Assembly: GCF_031846165.1 (NCBI RefSeq)
Contig: NZ_JAVRIE010000004.1
Coordinates: 310,001-374,000, forward strand
Direction: 5' to 3'
Length of the DNA stretch: 64,000 nucleotides
Origin: Glaciecola blandensis
GTDB lineage: Bacteria > Pseudomonadota > Gammaproteobacteria > Enterobacterales > Alteromonadaceae
The notes under the pieces were generated by a model. The model saw nothing but the letters and a program-made list of their open reading frames with translations. It was not told the origin of the DNA and ran no database searches. Below are positions 44,314 through 54,126 of this stretch, one piece after another. How positions within the stretch are numbered: position 1 is the first letter of the stretch; the number at the start of each line of letters is the position of its first letter. Position numbers and translations under genes: made by a program.

Positions 44314-47010
44314 ATGTTTGCAAGCATTTTTAAGAAAGTATTTGGCAGTCACAACGACCGGTTACTCAAAAAATTAAAAAAGACAGTTGTGGTGATAAAT
44401 GGTTATGAGCAAGCATTTGAAGCCCTATCTGATAACGAAATACAAGCTAAAACCACTGAATTCAAAGAGCGCCTAGAAAAGGGTGAATCTCTTGAAAAGA
44501 TTGCACCAGAGGCCTTTGCTATCGTTCGAGAAGCGAGTAAGCGTGTATTCAACATGCGTCATTTTGATGTTCAAATGAAAGGTGGTTTAGTTCTACATCA
44601 AGGCAAGATTGCTGAAATGAGAACGGGTGAAGGTAAAACCTTAACGTCTACCTTACCAACGTACTTAAATGCGATTACCAATAAAGGTGTTCACGTAATT
44701 ACCGTGAATGATTACCTAGCTAAACGTGATGCTGATTGGAGCAGACCGTTATTTGAATTCTTAGGTTTAAGCGTTGGCTGTAATATTCCGGGTATGAATC
44801 CAGCTGAAAAACGTGAAGCCTATCAATGTGATATCACCTACGGTACTAATAACGAATTTGGCTTCGATTACTTAAGAGACAATATGGCGTTCAGTCCACA
44901 AGATCGTGTACAACGTCCGCTGCACTATGCGGTGATCGATGAAGTAGATAGTATCTTAATCGATGAGGCGAGAACGCCGCTAATTATCTCTGGTGCAGCT
45001 GAAGATAGTTCAGAATTGTATCGAGAAATTAATAAAATTATTCCTGAGCTTCAGCAACAGGAAAAAGAAGACGAAGAAGACAATATTGGCGATGGTCACT
45101 ACACCATTGATGAAAAAGGGAAGGACATACACCTGACCGAAACGGGTCAAATCTATGTAGAAGAGTTGCTCAAGAAACACAAAATGCTGGAAGAGCATGA
45201 GTCTTTGTTTGCAGCAGCCAATATCTCCCTGTTGCACCATATTAATGCCGCATTGCGCGCCCACAAGCTGTTCTCAAAAGATGTTGATTACATCGTGAAA
45301 GGCGACGAAATAGTCATTGTCGATGAGCATACTGGTCGTACGATGGAAGGTCGTCGTTGGTCGCAAGGTTTGCATCAGGCAGTTGAAGCAAAAGAAGGCG
45401 TTAACATTCAAAATGAAAACCAAACGCTAGCCTCCATTACATTCCAAAACTATTTCCGCTTGTATGAAAAGTTAGCTGGTATGACAGGTACCGCCGATAC
45501 AGAAGCGTTCGAATTTCGTCATATTTACGGTCTAGAGACGGTTGTTATTCCAACTAACAAACCGATGATCCGTGATGACCGCGCAGATAAGATCTATTTA
45601 ACGGCAGCTGAAAAATATGACGCCATTGTGCAAGATATTTTGTCATGCGTTGAACGTGGACAACCGACGCTTGTAGGTACCGTATCAATTGAGAACTCTG
45701 AGTTACTCTCTTCAGTGTTAAAGAAAGCGAAGATTGAGCACAAGGTACTCAATGCAAAATTCCACGAACAAGAAGCGGATATTGTAGCAAACGCGGGTTT
45801 ACCCGGCGCGGTGACAATTGCAACCAACATGGCCGGCCGTGGTACTGATATTGTGTTAGGTGGTAACTTACAAGCTGAAATTGATAAGCTGAAAAAGCCT
45901 ACCGAACAACAACTCGAGCATGTCAAAGCCGAGTGGAAAAAACGTCACGATGCTGTTTTGGCTTCCGGTGGTTTGCATATCATCGGTACAGAGAGACATG
46001 AGTCACGTCGTATCGATAACCAATTAAGAGGACGTTCCGGTCGTCAAGGTGACGCAGGTTCATCACGTTTCTATCTTTCTCTCGATGATGCTCTTATGCG
46101 TATCTTTGCCTCTGAAAAAATGGGCAACATGATGAAGCGCTTAGGCATGGAGAAAGGTGAGTCGATTGAACACCCTTGGGTATCTCGCGCTATCGAGAAT
46201 GCACAGCGCAAAGTAGAAGGACGTAACTTTGATATTCGGAAATCTCTGCTTGAGTATGATGATGTTGCTAATGATCAGCGTAAAGTTATCTATGAACAAC
46301 GTAACGAACTGCTTGACGAAGGTGATATTGGAGCGACCATTGCTAACATCCGCAAAGATGTTGTCTCTGACGTTATCGACCAATACATTCCGCCACAATC
46401 CTTAGACGAAATGTGGGACATCAGCGGTTTGGAAGAGCGCTTAAGAAGTGATTTTTCAATCGATTTGCCAATTCAACAATGGCTTGATGATGACGATAAA
46501 TTGTTTGAAGAGAAGTTGCGTGAGCGTATCGCTGAAGACGTAGACAAAGCCTACGCCGAGAAAGAAGAAGCGGTAGGTGCAGATGTTATACGTCAATTCG
46601 AAAAAGCGGTAATGTTGCAAAGTTTAGATAGTTTATGGAAAGAGCATTTAGCCGCCATGGACCATTTGCGTCAAGGCATTCATTTGCGTGGTTACGCGCA
46701 AAAGAACCCGAAACAAGAATACAAGCGTGAGTCTTTTGAGTTGTTTTCTCAAATGCTTGATACCTTGAAGCTTGAGGTGATCAGTATTCTTAGCCGCGTG
46801 CAAGTTCAACAGAAATCAGATGTAGAAGCGGTGGAAGAGCAACGCCGTGCAGCTGAAGTTGAGAAGAAGTTCGAGCATGAGTCAGCGAGCGCTACCGAAG
46901 AGAAACCGCAAGCTGCAGTGCAGCGCTCTGGACCTAAAGTAGGGCGTAATGATCCATGTCCTTGTGGTTCGGGGAAAAAATATAAACAGTGCCATGGTAA
47001 GTTGTCGTAA
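44314..47010 (+). CDS. secA: Preprotein translocase ATPase SecA
   Basis: Motor that drives proteins through SecYEG. It has about 898 residues (901 in E. coli). Walker A MRTGEGKT and DEVDSILIDEARTPLIISG mark the first nucleotide domain; TNMAGRGTDIVLGG and QLRGRSGRQGD mark the second. The C-terminal zinc-binding tail CPCGSGKKYKQCHG binds SecB. A frame extension to 44269 exists, but the ATG at 44314 matches the family start (MFASIFKKVFGS). No secM gene precedes it. Confidence 0.97.
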   Translation: MFASIFKKVFGSHNDRLLKKLKKTVVVINGYEQAFEALSDNEIQAKTTEFKERLEKGESLEKIAPEAFAIVREASKRVFNMRHFDVQMKGGLVLHQGKIAEMRTGEGKTLTSTLPTYLNAITNKGVHVITVNDYLAKRDADWSRPLFEFLGLSVGCNIPGMNPAEKREAYQCDITYGTNNEFGFDYLRDNMAFSPQDRVQRPLHYAVIDEVDSILIDEARTPLIISGAAEDSSELYREINKIIPELQQQEKEDEEDNIGDGHYTIDEKGKDIHLTETGQIYVEELLKKHKMLEEHESLFAAANISLLHHINAALRAHKLFSKDVDYIVKGDEIVIVDEHTGRTMEGRRWSQGLHQAVEAKEGVNIQNENQTLASITFQNYFRLYEKLAGMTGTADTEAFEFRHIYGLETVVIPTNKPMIRDDRADKIYLTAAEKYDAIVQDILSCVERGQPTLVGTVSIENSELLSSVLKKAKIEHKVLNAKFHEQEADIVANAGLPGAVTIATNMAGRGTDIVLGGNLQAEIDKLKKPTEQQLEHVKAEWKKRHDAVLASGGLHIIGTERHESRRIDNQLRGRSGRQGDAGSSRFYLSLDDALMRIFASEKMGNMMKRLGMEKGESIEHPWVSRAIENAQRKVEGRNFDIRKSLLEYDDVANDQRKVIYEQRNELLDEGDIGATIANIRKDVVSDVIDQYIPPQSLDEMWDISGLEERLRSDFSIDLPIQQWLDDDDKLFEEKLRERIAEDVDKAYAEKEEAVGADVIRQFEKAVMLQSLDSLWKEHLAAMDHLRQGIHLRGYAQKNPKQEYKRESFELFSQMLDTLKLEVISILSRVQVQQKSDVEAVEEQRRAAEVEKKFEHESASATEEKPQAAVQRSGPKVGRNDPCPCGSGKKYKQCHGKLS

Positions 47011-47053
47011 GACACTTGCCTAAGTATCTTTTGACTACGATAAGAGAGCAGAA

Positions 47054-47449
47054 GTGAAACAAGTTCATGTAGCAGTGGGTGTCGTTTGTAGAAACGACAC
47101 CTTTTTTGTTTGTAAGCGCTCGGTGGAACAACATCAGGGCGGTAAGTGGGAATTTCCCGGTGGTAAGGTTGAAGCTCATGAAAGCGTCGAGGAGGCACTC
47201 ACGCGTGAGCTAATGGAGGAAATTGGTATTCAGCTAAGCTCATCCGAAAACCTTATCGAAATCGCACATGACTATGGTGATAAGCGAGTATTATTATCTG
47301 TGCTGATAGTAGATGCGTTTACAGGCGAACCCTATGGAAAAGAAGGCCAAGACAGTCAATGGGTAGATTTATCTGGCTTGGCAAGCCTAGATTTCCCTGA
47401 GGCGAACCAGGCAATTATTCAAGCGCTTGTTGAGAGAGCCCAATCGTAA
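47054..47449 (+). CDS. mutT: 8-oxo-dGTP diphosphatase MutT
   Basis: Nudix hydrolase that removes 8-oxo-dGTP and prevents A-T to C-G mutations. It has 131 residues (129 in E. coli). The Nudix box runs from GGKVEAHESVEEALTREL to MEEIGI, with all consensus residues present. Translation starts at GTG 47054 behind GAGAG. It follows secA by 43 bases, the usual secA-mutT order. Confidence 0.95.
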   Translation: MKQVHVAVGVVCRNDTFFVCKRSVEQHQGGKWEFPGGKVEAHESVEEALTRELMEEIGIQLSSSENLIEIAHDYGDKRVLLSVLIVDAFTGEPYGKEGQDSQWVDLSGLASLDFPEANQAIIQALVERAQS

Positions 47450-47487
47450 ACTCAATTTTAATATTCAAACACTGAGTGGAGTCTGTC

Positions 47488-47904
47488 ATGGTAAAGAGGA
47501 ATGCGGCTATCGCGTCGCTCATCGTTGGTTTATTGCTAAGTGCCCTAGCTTACTTGTTTTACGCTAACTCTCAAACCTACTTATCTACCGCGAAACAGGC
47601 CACTGGGTTTGTTACTGAAGTGCAAGCATTCACTGAAAAAGACGAGTTGTCTTATAAGGTCTATGTTACGTTTGACTCAGAAACGAGAAAAGACGTGCGC
47701 TTCGTTTTCGACATTGTGAAAGACAAAGACGCATTTACGGTAGGTCAGAGTATCGACTTAGTCTATAGCCCACATGTTAACGAAACCGCCGTCGAGACCT
47801 CACTTTTCGACTTATGGGGTTTCGCTATCTTGTTCGCTAGCATTGGCTTTATCAGCTTACTCGCTGGCCTCTTTCTGTTGTTTTCCAGGCATTCTGAACA
47901 GTAA
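47488..47904 (+). CDS. DUF3592-like membrane protein
   Basis: A 138-residue protein with a membrane segment at each end (about residues 7-27 and 108-132) and a beta-rich domain between, including YKVYVTFDSE and a VYSPHVNETA turn typical of DUF3592-type proteins. The function is unknown. The ATG at 47488 is chosen over the GTG at 47476 because GGAG lies six bases before it. Its last 48 bases overlap the end of the convergent RND gene. Confidence 0.7.
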   Translation: MVKRNAAIASLIVGLLLSALAYLFYANSQTYLSTAKQATGFVTEVQAFTEKDELSYKVYVTFDSETRKDVRFVFDIVKDKDAFTVGQSIDLVYSPHVNETAVETSLFDLWGFAILFASIGFISLLAGLFLLFSRHSEQ

Positions 47905-50900
47905 GCTATAAAGCACGGGCACAACGCCCAGCGTTAGCAACGAGCCAATACCAAGTCCAAAAGCTAAGGCAGAGGCCATGCCAAAAAACAGCGCATCTTG
48001 GCTAATAATTAACGGTAACAAACCTAATATGGTGGTGACTGTCGACATGACGATCGGGCGTAGTCTGCGCATACATGCCTCTACCAAGGCTTCATACTGA
48101 TCGTCCTGCTCTTTCCTTTCTATATCAATGCGGTCTATCAAAACGATGGCATTATTCACAATAATACCAGCCAAAGCATATAAACCTAGGATGACCATAA
48201 AGCCAAAGTTAGCTTGCACCGTGAGCAAACCAAGCACTGCGCCAATGAGAATAAGGGGAACAGTTAAGATCACGATGCCAGCCCGGCGTAAGGAGTTGAA
48301 CTGTGCTATTAATACCAGCATAACAACAGCCAAGCATAAGGGGAGGTTAGCATTTAGTGAGGCTTGAGATTCTTTTGAATCTTTAACTACACCGTCAAAT
48401 TCAAGGCGATGAGCTGGAGGTAGCTTGGCTCTAATTTCGTCAAACTGTGATTCAAGTAGCGGAACCATATCTTCTGCGGTCATGTACAAGTTTTTAGCTT
48501 CGATAGTCACGGTTCTGAATAGATTCTCTCGAGCAATGCGCGCATATTGCGGGGTAAAACGAATATCGGCTACTTGCTCTAAAGGCACGTTAATATTGCG
48601 TTGTGCAGAATACACATTAATGTCATAAATACGACTCAAATCGAAACGGTCTTGTGCTTCACCACGGATCAGGATCGGGATAAGATCGTCACCTTCTCTA
48701 AACTCAGAAATAACACGACCAGAAAAGAAAGTTTCTAATGATCTCGCGATATCGGCTGAAGTGAGACCTGCTCTTTTTGCTCTAGCTTGGTCAATTTGCA
48801 CATCAAGCTGAATCACCTTATTTTCCCAGTCATTCTTAATTTCAACAGTACCGTCTAGCTGTCTAAATATCTCCTGAATTTCAAGTGCAGTTTTATAGAT
48901 GAAGTCTTTGTCTGGACCAATTACCTGCACATCAATTTTATTAGAATCGCTCGGACCTAAGAACATCTTGGTCACGCGCGCATTCACTTGAGGAAAGTGT
49001 TCAGCGAAGTCTTCACGAAGTTTCGCAATGATTTCATCTTGGTAACGCCTATCACTTAAATTCAGCATGATGAAAGACTTGCTGGCTTCGGGTGTGATTG
49101 GTGTGAGCGATAAAACAAAACGAGGCCCGCCAAAACCACCGTACGCAGCATAATTATCTACATGAGAATAACGCTCTTTATTATCCAATTTCGTGAACAC
49201 GTCATTCAATACGGCTTCCGTTTCTCGCATCGATGAACCTGCAGGCAGATCAATATACGCGAGTACTTGTGCTCGGTCTGAGTCAGGGAAGAACTTAACG
49301 GGAACGGTGCTCATCGCCGCCCCGGCACCAATAAAGAGCAGCACCGATAATATGATGGTGAATGCCCGATACTTCAGAACAAAATGCAGAATACTTTTAT
49401 ACGCGGGATTAAGTAAATCAAAGAAGCTAGCGACTTTGGCTTGCAAAACATTTGGCTTTTTAGTCCCTTTGTCCCTGATAAATAAATAACACAGAAAAGG
49501 AGTGACCATTAAGGATAATAACCAAGATGTGAACAAGGAATAGATAATGACAATAGACACCGAACGTGTGTATTCACCTGAGTCACTTTCAGCCAACATT
49601 AATGGCAGAAATACCAACATGGTTGTTGCCGAAGAGGTTAATAAAGGTATCGCTAAGGAACTGCCGATATTCGACACAATGTCTCTGCGCTTTTCACCAT
49701 TCTCCAAACGCTTCTTGAAGTCTTCTGCAACTACTATCCCATTATCGACGAGTAAACCCAATGATATGATTAAGGTTGCTAAACTCATGCGTTCTAGGGC
49801 CATACCGCTGAAGTTCAATATGGCTAGCACAATTAATACGACGGCAGGAACGATAGCACCAACGATGATCCCAATACGAAAACCTAAAAACAAGATAACC
49901 ACCCCAAGGACGATTGCGAGGGTTTGAATCACGTTCATGGATACACCATCGACAGCAGCATTCACCTGGTCTGCTTGCCGGGTGATCACATTTAAGTAGA
50001 TGCCGGCTGGCATCTGCTGTTCAAGCTCCTTAATCATGGCTTCAAGCCGAGGACTGAATTCAGTGACGCTGTAGGTGTTATTCTTTGCTACCGCAAGCAC
50101 AATTGCTCTCTTGCCATTAAAATAAGCGGTTTGAAAAGCTGGGTCTTGAGTTGTTCGGTATACTTTTGCAATATCTTCAAGGTGAATGGTACTGGTTGAG
50201 TTGGGTAGGGTGAAAATGACTTCGCGCAAAGATTGGATATTAGAGAAGTCACCGCTAGGCACTACATTAAAACTCTTTCCACTTAAGTTGATGGTGCCGC
50301 CAGAACGCAGCACATTCTGCTGTTGCAATGTATCTATCAACTGATTTGGTGACAGCCCTAGTTGCGCCGCTTTCACATCAGATACTTCAATCACGATGTT
50401 TTCTTGTTGCGCGCCCAGAATATCGACTGATTGGGTGCCCTCTACGGTATACATCATGTCCCGAGCATGTTGCGCCATGTCAAACATATCGCCCATGGAA
50501 ATACCATCATCGGCCTGCAGGGCAACCGTCAAAATAGCAACGTCACCAAAATTATCATTGATGATATGATCTTGCGTGCCGTCAGGAAGTTGATTTTGAA
50601 CTTTATCTAATTCATTTCTTACCTTGTCCCATATTTGGTCTAGGTCAAAAAAGCGGTCATATAAGTCAACATAGACAACGGAAGTTCCCTGCATCGAAAT
50701 AGACCGAATCTCTTCAACTTCATCAACATTACGCACGCCTTCTTCCACCGTCTTGGTGACAAGCAGTTCTATCTTTTCAGCGGGCATACCGGGGAAGTTA
50801 GTCGTAATCACCGCTTCACGGATTTTTATTGAAGGGTCTTCCTGCGCAGGCAATGTAAAATAGGAAATGCCACCAAAAATCATCAGTGATAAGACTAGAG

Positions 50901-50949
50901 TCATAATAAGTCGGTTGTATTTCAAACCAATGTCGGAGAGATTTAACAT
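47857..50949 (-). CDS. RND-family efflux permease
   Basis: A 1030-residue inner-membrane pump of the resistance-nodulation-division superfamily, with 12 membrane segments in two halves and two large periplasmic loops. The usual AcrB proton-relay Asp pair reads VDN here (near residues 401-402), and the helix-10 Lys position is part of VNNAIVLID (near 931), so the relay differs from AcrB. An adaptor and a TetR gene precede it; no TolC-like outer-membrane gene is present. Substrates unknown. Confidence 0.93.
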   Translation of the reverse strand: MLNLSDIGLKYNRLIMTLVLSLMIFGGISYFTLPAQEDPSIKIREAVITTNFPGMPAEKIELLVTKTVEEGVRNVDEVEEIRSISMQGTSVVYVDLYDRFFDLDQIWDKVRNELDKVQNQLPDGTQDHIINDNFGDVAILTVALQADDGISMGDMFDMAQHARDMMYTVEGTQSVDILGAQQENIVIEVSDVKAAQLGLSPNQLIDTLQQQNVLRSGGTINLSGKSFNVVPSGDFSNIQSLREVIFTLPNSTSTIHLEDIAKVYRTTQDPAFQTAYFNGKRAIVLAVAKNNTYSVTEFSPRLEAMIKELEQQMPAGIYLNVITRQADQVNAAVDGVSMNVIQTLAIVLGVVILFLGFRIGIIVGAIVPAVVLIVLAILNFSGMALERMSLATLIISLGLLVDNGIVVAEDFKKRLENGEKRRDIVSNIGSSLAIPLLTSSATTMLVFLPLMLAESDSGEYTRSVSIVIIYSLFTSWLLSLMVTPFLCYLFIRDKGTKKPNVLQAKVASFFDLLNPAYKSILHFVLKYRAFTIILSVLLFIGAGAAMSTVPVKFFPDSDRAQVLAYIDLPAGSSMRETEAVLNDVFTKLDNKERYSHVDNYAAYGGFGGPRFVLSLTPITPEASKSFIMLNLSDRRYQDEIIAKLREDFAEHFPQVNARVTKMFLGPSDSNKIDVQVIGPDKDFIYKTALEIQEIFRQLDGTVEIKNDWENKVIQLDVQIDQARAKRAGLTSADIARSLETFFSGRVISEFREGDDLIPILIRGEAQDRFDLSRIYDINVYSAQRNINVPLEQVADIRFTPQYARIARENLFRTVTIEAKNLYMTAEDMVPLLESQFDEIRAKLPPAHRLEFDGVVKDSKESQASLNANLPLCLAVVMLVLIAQFNSLRRAGIVILTVPLILIGAVLGLLTVQANFGFMVILGLYALAGIIVNNAIVLIDRIDIERKEQDDQYEALVEACMRRLRPIVMSTVTTILGLLPLIISQDALFFGMASALAFGLGIGSLLTLGVVPVLYSLLFRMPGKQQKEASE

Positions 50950-50960
50950 ACAGCTATCCC

Positions 50961-52121
50961 TTATTGGTTATATATACGGGTTTCGGTCTCAACTACGGAA
51001 ACGCGTTGTTTGTCGCGCAGGAAGTCTAAACCAGTGCGCACAATGCGTTGTTCTGCTCGCAAGGGCGTTTGGACCTGAATACGGATCACTGCGCTATCAG
51101 ACTTTAATTCCATAATATCGATAAGTGTTTTATGCACTTTTAAGTCATTGGCTTGGTTCTCTGTCGGCTCAATGAGATAAATAAACGATTCTTTCCCATC
51201 GGTACTAAAAGCACTGAGCGGAATGTCAAAAAGCGCTTCATTGTCATAATCAGATTTTACTTGCAGTATCAGTTCAGCCGACATGCCGGGATAAAACCCT
51301 TGATGATTTTCATCAAAGGTAACCGTGATAGGAAACGCATTGGCTACAGACGCTTGTGCGCCAATTTCGCTCAATGTTGCAGGGAAGCTTTGCTTAGTAT
51401 CGATTGATGGTACCACAACGCGCACTTTATCAAATAAACTCACTTTACCAATTAGGCCTTCTGGGATGGCGGCACTGACTTCAAGCTTCGCATTGCCTTG
51501 AATACTTAATACAGATGAGCCAGCTACAATTTGTTGCGATGGTTCAACCATTCTCGCAGAGACTCTGCCCGCATAAGGAGCATGCAGTTTTGTATCTGAG
51601 AGGTTTTCCTTGGATAGGGCTAAAGCACTGCGTGCTACTTCTACTCGTTGCTGTGCAATGTCGTAGCTGGCTTTTGCATTATCTAAAGCGGCCTGGGCCA
51701 CTAAACCTTGCTTTCTTAGCGTATTATTTCTCTCGAAGGTTTGTTTAGCATCAGTGAGCGCCGCTTCAGCCTCACCTAAGTTGCTTTCATTTTGTTTAAC
51801 CGCTAGCACATAGACAGCAGTGTCCAACTCAGCTAATAACTGACCCTGTTCAAATGATTGGCCTAGATCGACATGCATTTTGGCAACAACCCCAGTAACC
51901 TCAAATGATATTGATACAGCATCGGCGGCCTGAATCGTTCCGGTTAAGTGTCTTTTACGTCCCTCAGAGGCGGGCACTAAAACAGTTGACCATACTTTTT
52001 TTCCAGCAGGCACATCTTCACCAGCCGATGTCGACTCGCTAGCGTCGGTCTCAGATTTGCTACATGCCGATAACACCATCACCAGAATGACCACTACACC
52101 GAAACCCATTTTAATTTGCAT
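50961..52121 (-). CDS. RND efflux periplasmic adaptor, lipoprotein
   Basis: Membrane-fusion partner of the RND pump, about 386 residues. The signal peptide ends in lipobox LSAC, so it is anchored by lipid. The order is a beta-barrel strand, a lipoyl half (VAKMHVDLGQSFEQGQLLAELD), an alpha hairpin (about 105-170), the second lipoyl half (KLHAPYAGRVSARMVEPSQQI) and the barrel. The frame is open to 52268, but the ATG at 52121 has AAGG upstream and gives a proper signal. Eleven bases separate it from the permease, so they form an operon. Confidence 0.92.
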   Translation of the reverse strand: MQIKMGFGVVVILVMVLSACSKSETDASESTSAGEDVPAGKKVWSTVLVPASEGRKRHLTGTIQAADAVSISFEVTGVVAKMHVDLGQSFEQGQLLAELDTAVYVLAVKQNESNLGEAEAALTDAKQTFERNNTLRKQGLVAQAALDNAKASYDIAQQRVEVARSALALSKENLSDTKLHAPYAGRVSARMVEPSQQIVAGSSVLSIQGNAKLEVSAAIPEGLIGKVSLFDKVRVVVPSIDTKQSFPATLSEIGAQASVANAFPITVTFDENHQGFYPGMSAELILQVKSDYDNEALFDIPLSAFSTDGKESFIYLIEPTENQANDLKVHKTLIDIMELKSDSAVIRIQVQTPLRAEQRIVRTGLDFLRDKQRVSVVETETRIYNQ

Positions 52122-52205
52122 GACTACGCCTTTTATCATCTCCAAGCAGGAAAATAGAGCCTTCTCGGACAAATTTATAAACCAACATTTGCACTTTCTA
52201 AAAGT

Positions 52206-52224
52206 GTACTGTACTGTACAGTAC
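52206..52224. promoter_or_regulatory. Operator of the RND/TetR divergent promoter
   Basis: GTACTGTACAGTAC at 52211-52224 is a perfect 14-base palindrome, preceded by an extra GTACT half repeat. It lies in the 186-base gap between the adaptor and the tetR gene, where a TetR dimer would control both directions. Confidence 0.65.
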
Positions 52225-52307
52225 CATCTATTTTGATGAATGTCATGAGAATCAAAAATTTTAATCACAAGCTCCTATTGGGGTTCTTAAAAGAGGAAGA
52301 AGCGTGA

Positions 52308-52892
52308 ATGAGCAGTAGAACAGCGCAAAGTAGAATTTTAGAGACCGCACGCACACTATTTCTTCAGCATGGGGTTGCTGCGGTCACTACTGATATGCTG
52401 GCTAAAGCCGCTAAAACTTCAAAGATGACACTGTATAAGTATTTTCCGAATAAAGATGAGTTGCTTGAGGCTGTGGTCGAAAAGGAAGTGGCTAGAATTT
52501 ATGAGCCTACAAGGGTCGAAATTAATAATCGTCAAGATTTTAAAAAGGTTTTACACTCTTTCTGCACTAATCTCTTAGATATTATCTTTGACCCGCAAAT
52601 TGTGCGTTTTGACCAGTTAATGATCAGTCAGGCGCTAAGCAATCAAGAGATGTCGAAAGCACACTACAACCGCTGTTATTTACCTACAATAAAAGAGCTT
52701 GTTCGTTTAATAAGCGTTGGAAAGAAGCAGGGTTATATTACGAAAAAACAATCATCGAATGTGCTAGCAGACATTGTTATTTCGTCAATTTCTGGCTTAA
52801 CTTACACCCGAGGCTTGATGGGATTTCAAATCGATAACGAAGATGTTGGTGTGAAAGTCAAACAGGTATTGGATACGCTGTTCGACATTTAG
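52308..52892 (+). CDS. TetR/AcrR family regulator
   Basis: A 194-residue one-component repressor. The N-terminal helix-turn-helix (VTTDMLAKAAKTSKMTLYKYFPNKDELLEAVV) is typical; the C-terminal ligand domain is helical and unassigned. It is divergent from the adaptor-RND operon and next to a palindromic operator, so it probably represses that pump and itself. GAGGA precedes the ATG. Confidence 0.92.
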   Translation: MSSRTAQSRILETARTLFLQHGVAAVTTDMLAKAAKTSKMTLYKYFPNKDELLEAVVEKEVARIYEPTRVEINNRQDFKKVLHSFCTNLLDIIFDPQIVRFDQLMISQALSNQEMSKAHYNRCYLPTIKELVRLISVGKKQGYITKKQSSNVLADIVISSISGLTYTRGLMGFQIDNEDVGVKVKQVLDTLFDI

Positions 52893-52893
52893 A

Positions 52894-53802
52894 TTAAATC
52901 CGAGTGAGCTTGGCTAAAGCGAACGCGATATTAAGGTGATAGTAAGCTGCCTCTCCAATAAAATGTGGGTATACAGCATCTTCACCCTCCCATAATATTT
53001 CTTGATGTTCAAAGCTCAGAAACGCAGGTGAGCCGTTACTCAGTTTATGAAAGTCTTTCCAATGGAGATCCGGGTGAATCATCGCCGTTTTGTTGTTTTC
53101 ATCGTCAAGTGGAAACATCACTTCTTCGCTTAAGCGAAAAGCGTCAACTTCAGGATTCTCAACATTACCGGCCTGAGTGTTCCATGTTTCACAAAATGCC
53201 AAGATAAGACGTGTCATTTCTTCTGTTTGCAAATAAGCGTCTGGGCATAGTACCCCTTGAGCTTGTGGTCCCACTTCAATCATCAGGCCGCGTTTGCCCA
53301 CCGTGCACAAATAGGCATGCTGTTTCATTGGACATTGGTCCTCAATGAGGATTATCGCTTCAGGCATATTGATTTTAACAAAGCGAGCCAACTGAGTATG
53401 GAAAGCATCGCTTTCTAATATAATGAGCGTTGGGCCCATATTGCTTGTCGTGTTATGAATATCAATGATTAAATCAATGCTGGATTCGTGTTTTGGGCCG
53501 TACTTAGTATTAAACTCAATTGCCAATTGATGCTCTAAACTCTCACCGGCGAGCCAAGATAACTTCTCTTGACTGAATTGACGGTTGAGGTCTTCTTCAA
53601 CATAACGCGTGCGTTTGGCCACTGCCATTTTGTTCACTATTAAGGTGTCTATACTCAATGTTGTCGGGTTTGCAAAAACCTTCTCAGCAATTGACGGCTG
53701 TCGCTTGATATTGTTTAGCAGTTCAATGCCGGACAATTCATTGCCATGCGTACCAGCGGTAATGAGTACTTTTGAGATCGGTTCAAAAGGAGATGAGTTC
53801 AT
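52894..53802 (-). CDS. Aspartoacylase-like zinc hydrolase
   Basis: A 302-residue amidohydrolase of the AstE/AspA family. It matches animal aspartoacylase closely: zinc ligands His19 and Glu22 in GTHGNELSG, the TRYVEEDLNR segment (human TRY..DLNR), zinc His116 in DIHNTTSNMG, and the catalytic Glu in IEVGPQAQGVL. Expected to split N-acetylaspartate or a similar N-acyl amino acid. The succinylglutamate desuccinylase AstE is a more distant alternative; no ast genes are nearby. It lies 18 bases after yacG in the same direction and overlaps nothing. Confidence 0.85.
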   Translation of the reverse strand: MNSSPFEPISKVLITAGTHGNELSGIELLNNIKRQPSIAEKVFANPTTLSIDTLIVNKMAVAKRTRYVEEDLNRQFSQEKLSWLAGESLEHQLAIEFNTKYGPKHESSIDLIIDIHNTTSNMGPTLIILESDAFHTQLARFVKINMPEAIILIEDQCPMKQHAYLCTVGKRGLMIEVGPQAQGVLCPDAYLQTEEMTRLILAFCETWNTQAGNVENPEVDAFRLSEEVMFPLDDENNKTAMIHPDLHWKDFHKLSNGSPAFLSFEHQEILWEGEDAVYPHFIGEAAYYHLNIAFALAKLTRI

Positions 53803-53820
53803 AGTGATGATGGGCTGCTC

Positions 53821-54054
53821 TTAATTATTGAAAAAGTCTTTTTCTTGTTTAGCGATCATAGCTTCGATATCTTCAATATCGATTTCTGGTACCGGAGCTT
53901 CAGCATCTTTATTGGCTCCGCTTGGAATTGCATTTTCTTCGTTTGCCCATTGACCTAAATCGATCAATTGGCATCTTTTCGAACAGAAGGGACGGAACTG
54001 GTTGTCGCTTACCCATTCGACGGTTTTCTTACAAGTGGGGCAATTTACGTTCAT
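53821..54054 (-). CDS. yacG: DNA gyrase inhibitor YacG
   Basis: A 77-residue zinc protein that in E. coli binds GyrB. The zinc site is CPTC near the N-terminus and CSKRC about 18 residues later, followed by the family segment QLIDLGQWANEE. The acidic C-terminus is longer than in E. coli YacG (65). It follows zapD in the conserved coaE-zapD-yacG order. Confidence 0.95.
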   Translation of the reverse strand: MNVNCPTCKKTVEWVSDNQFRPFCSKRCQLIDLGQWANEENAIPSGANKDAEAPVPEIDIEDIEAMIAKQEKDFFNN

Positions 54055-54126
54055 GCTTACTCTTTTTTATTGCTACTGATGGTTGGTTAACAGCGGACGT
54101 TATTTTTATAATAATAGTTTTTATCA

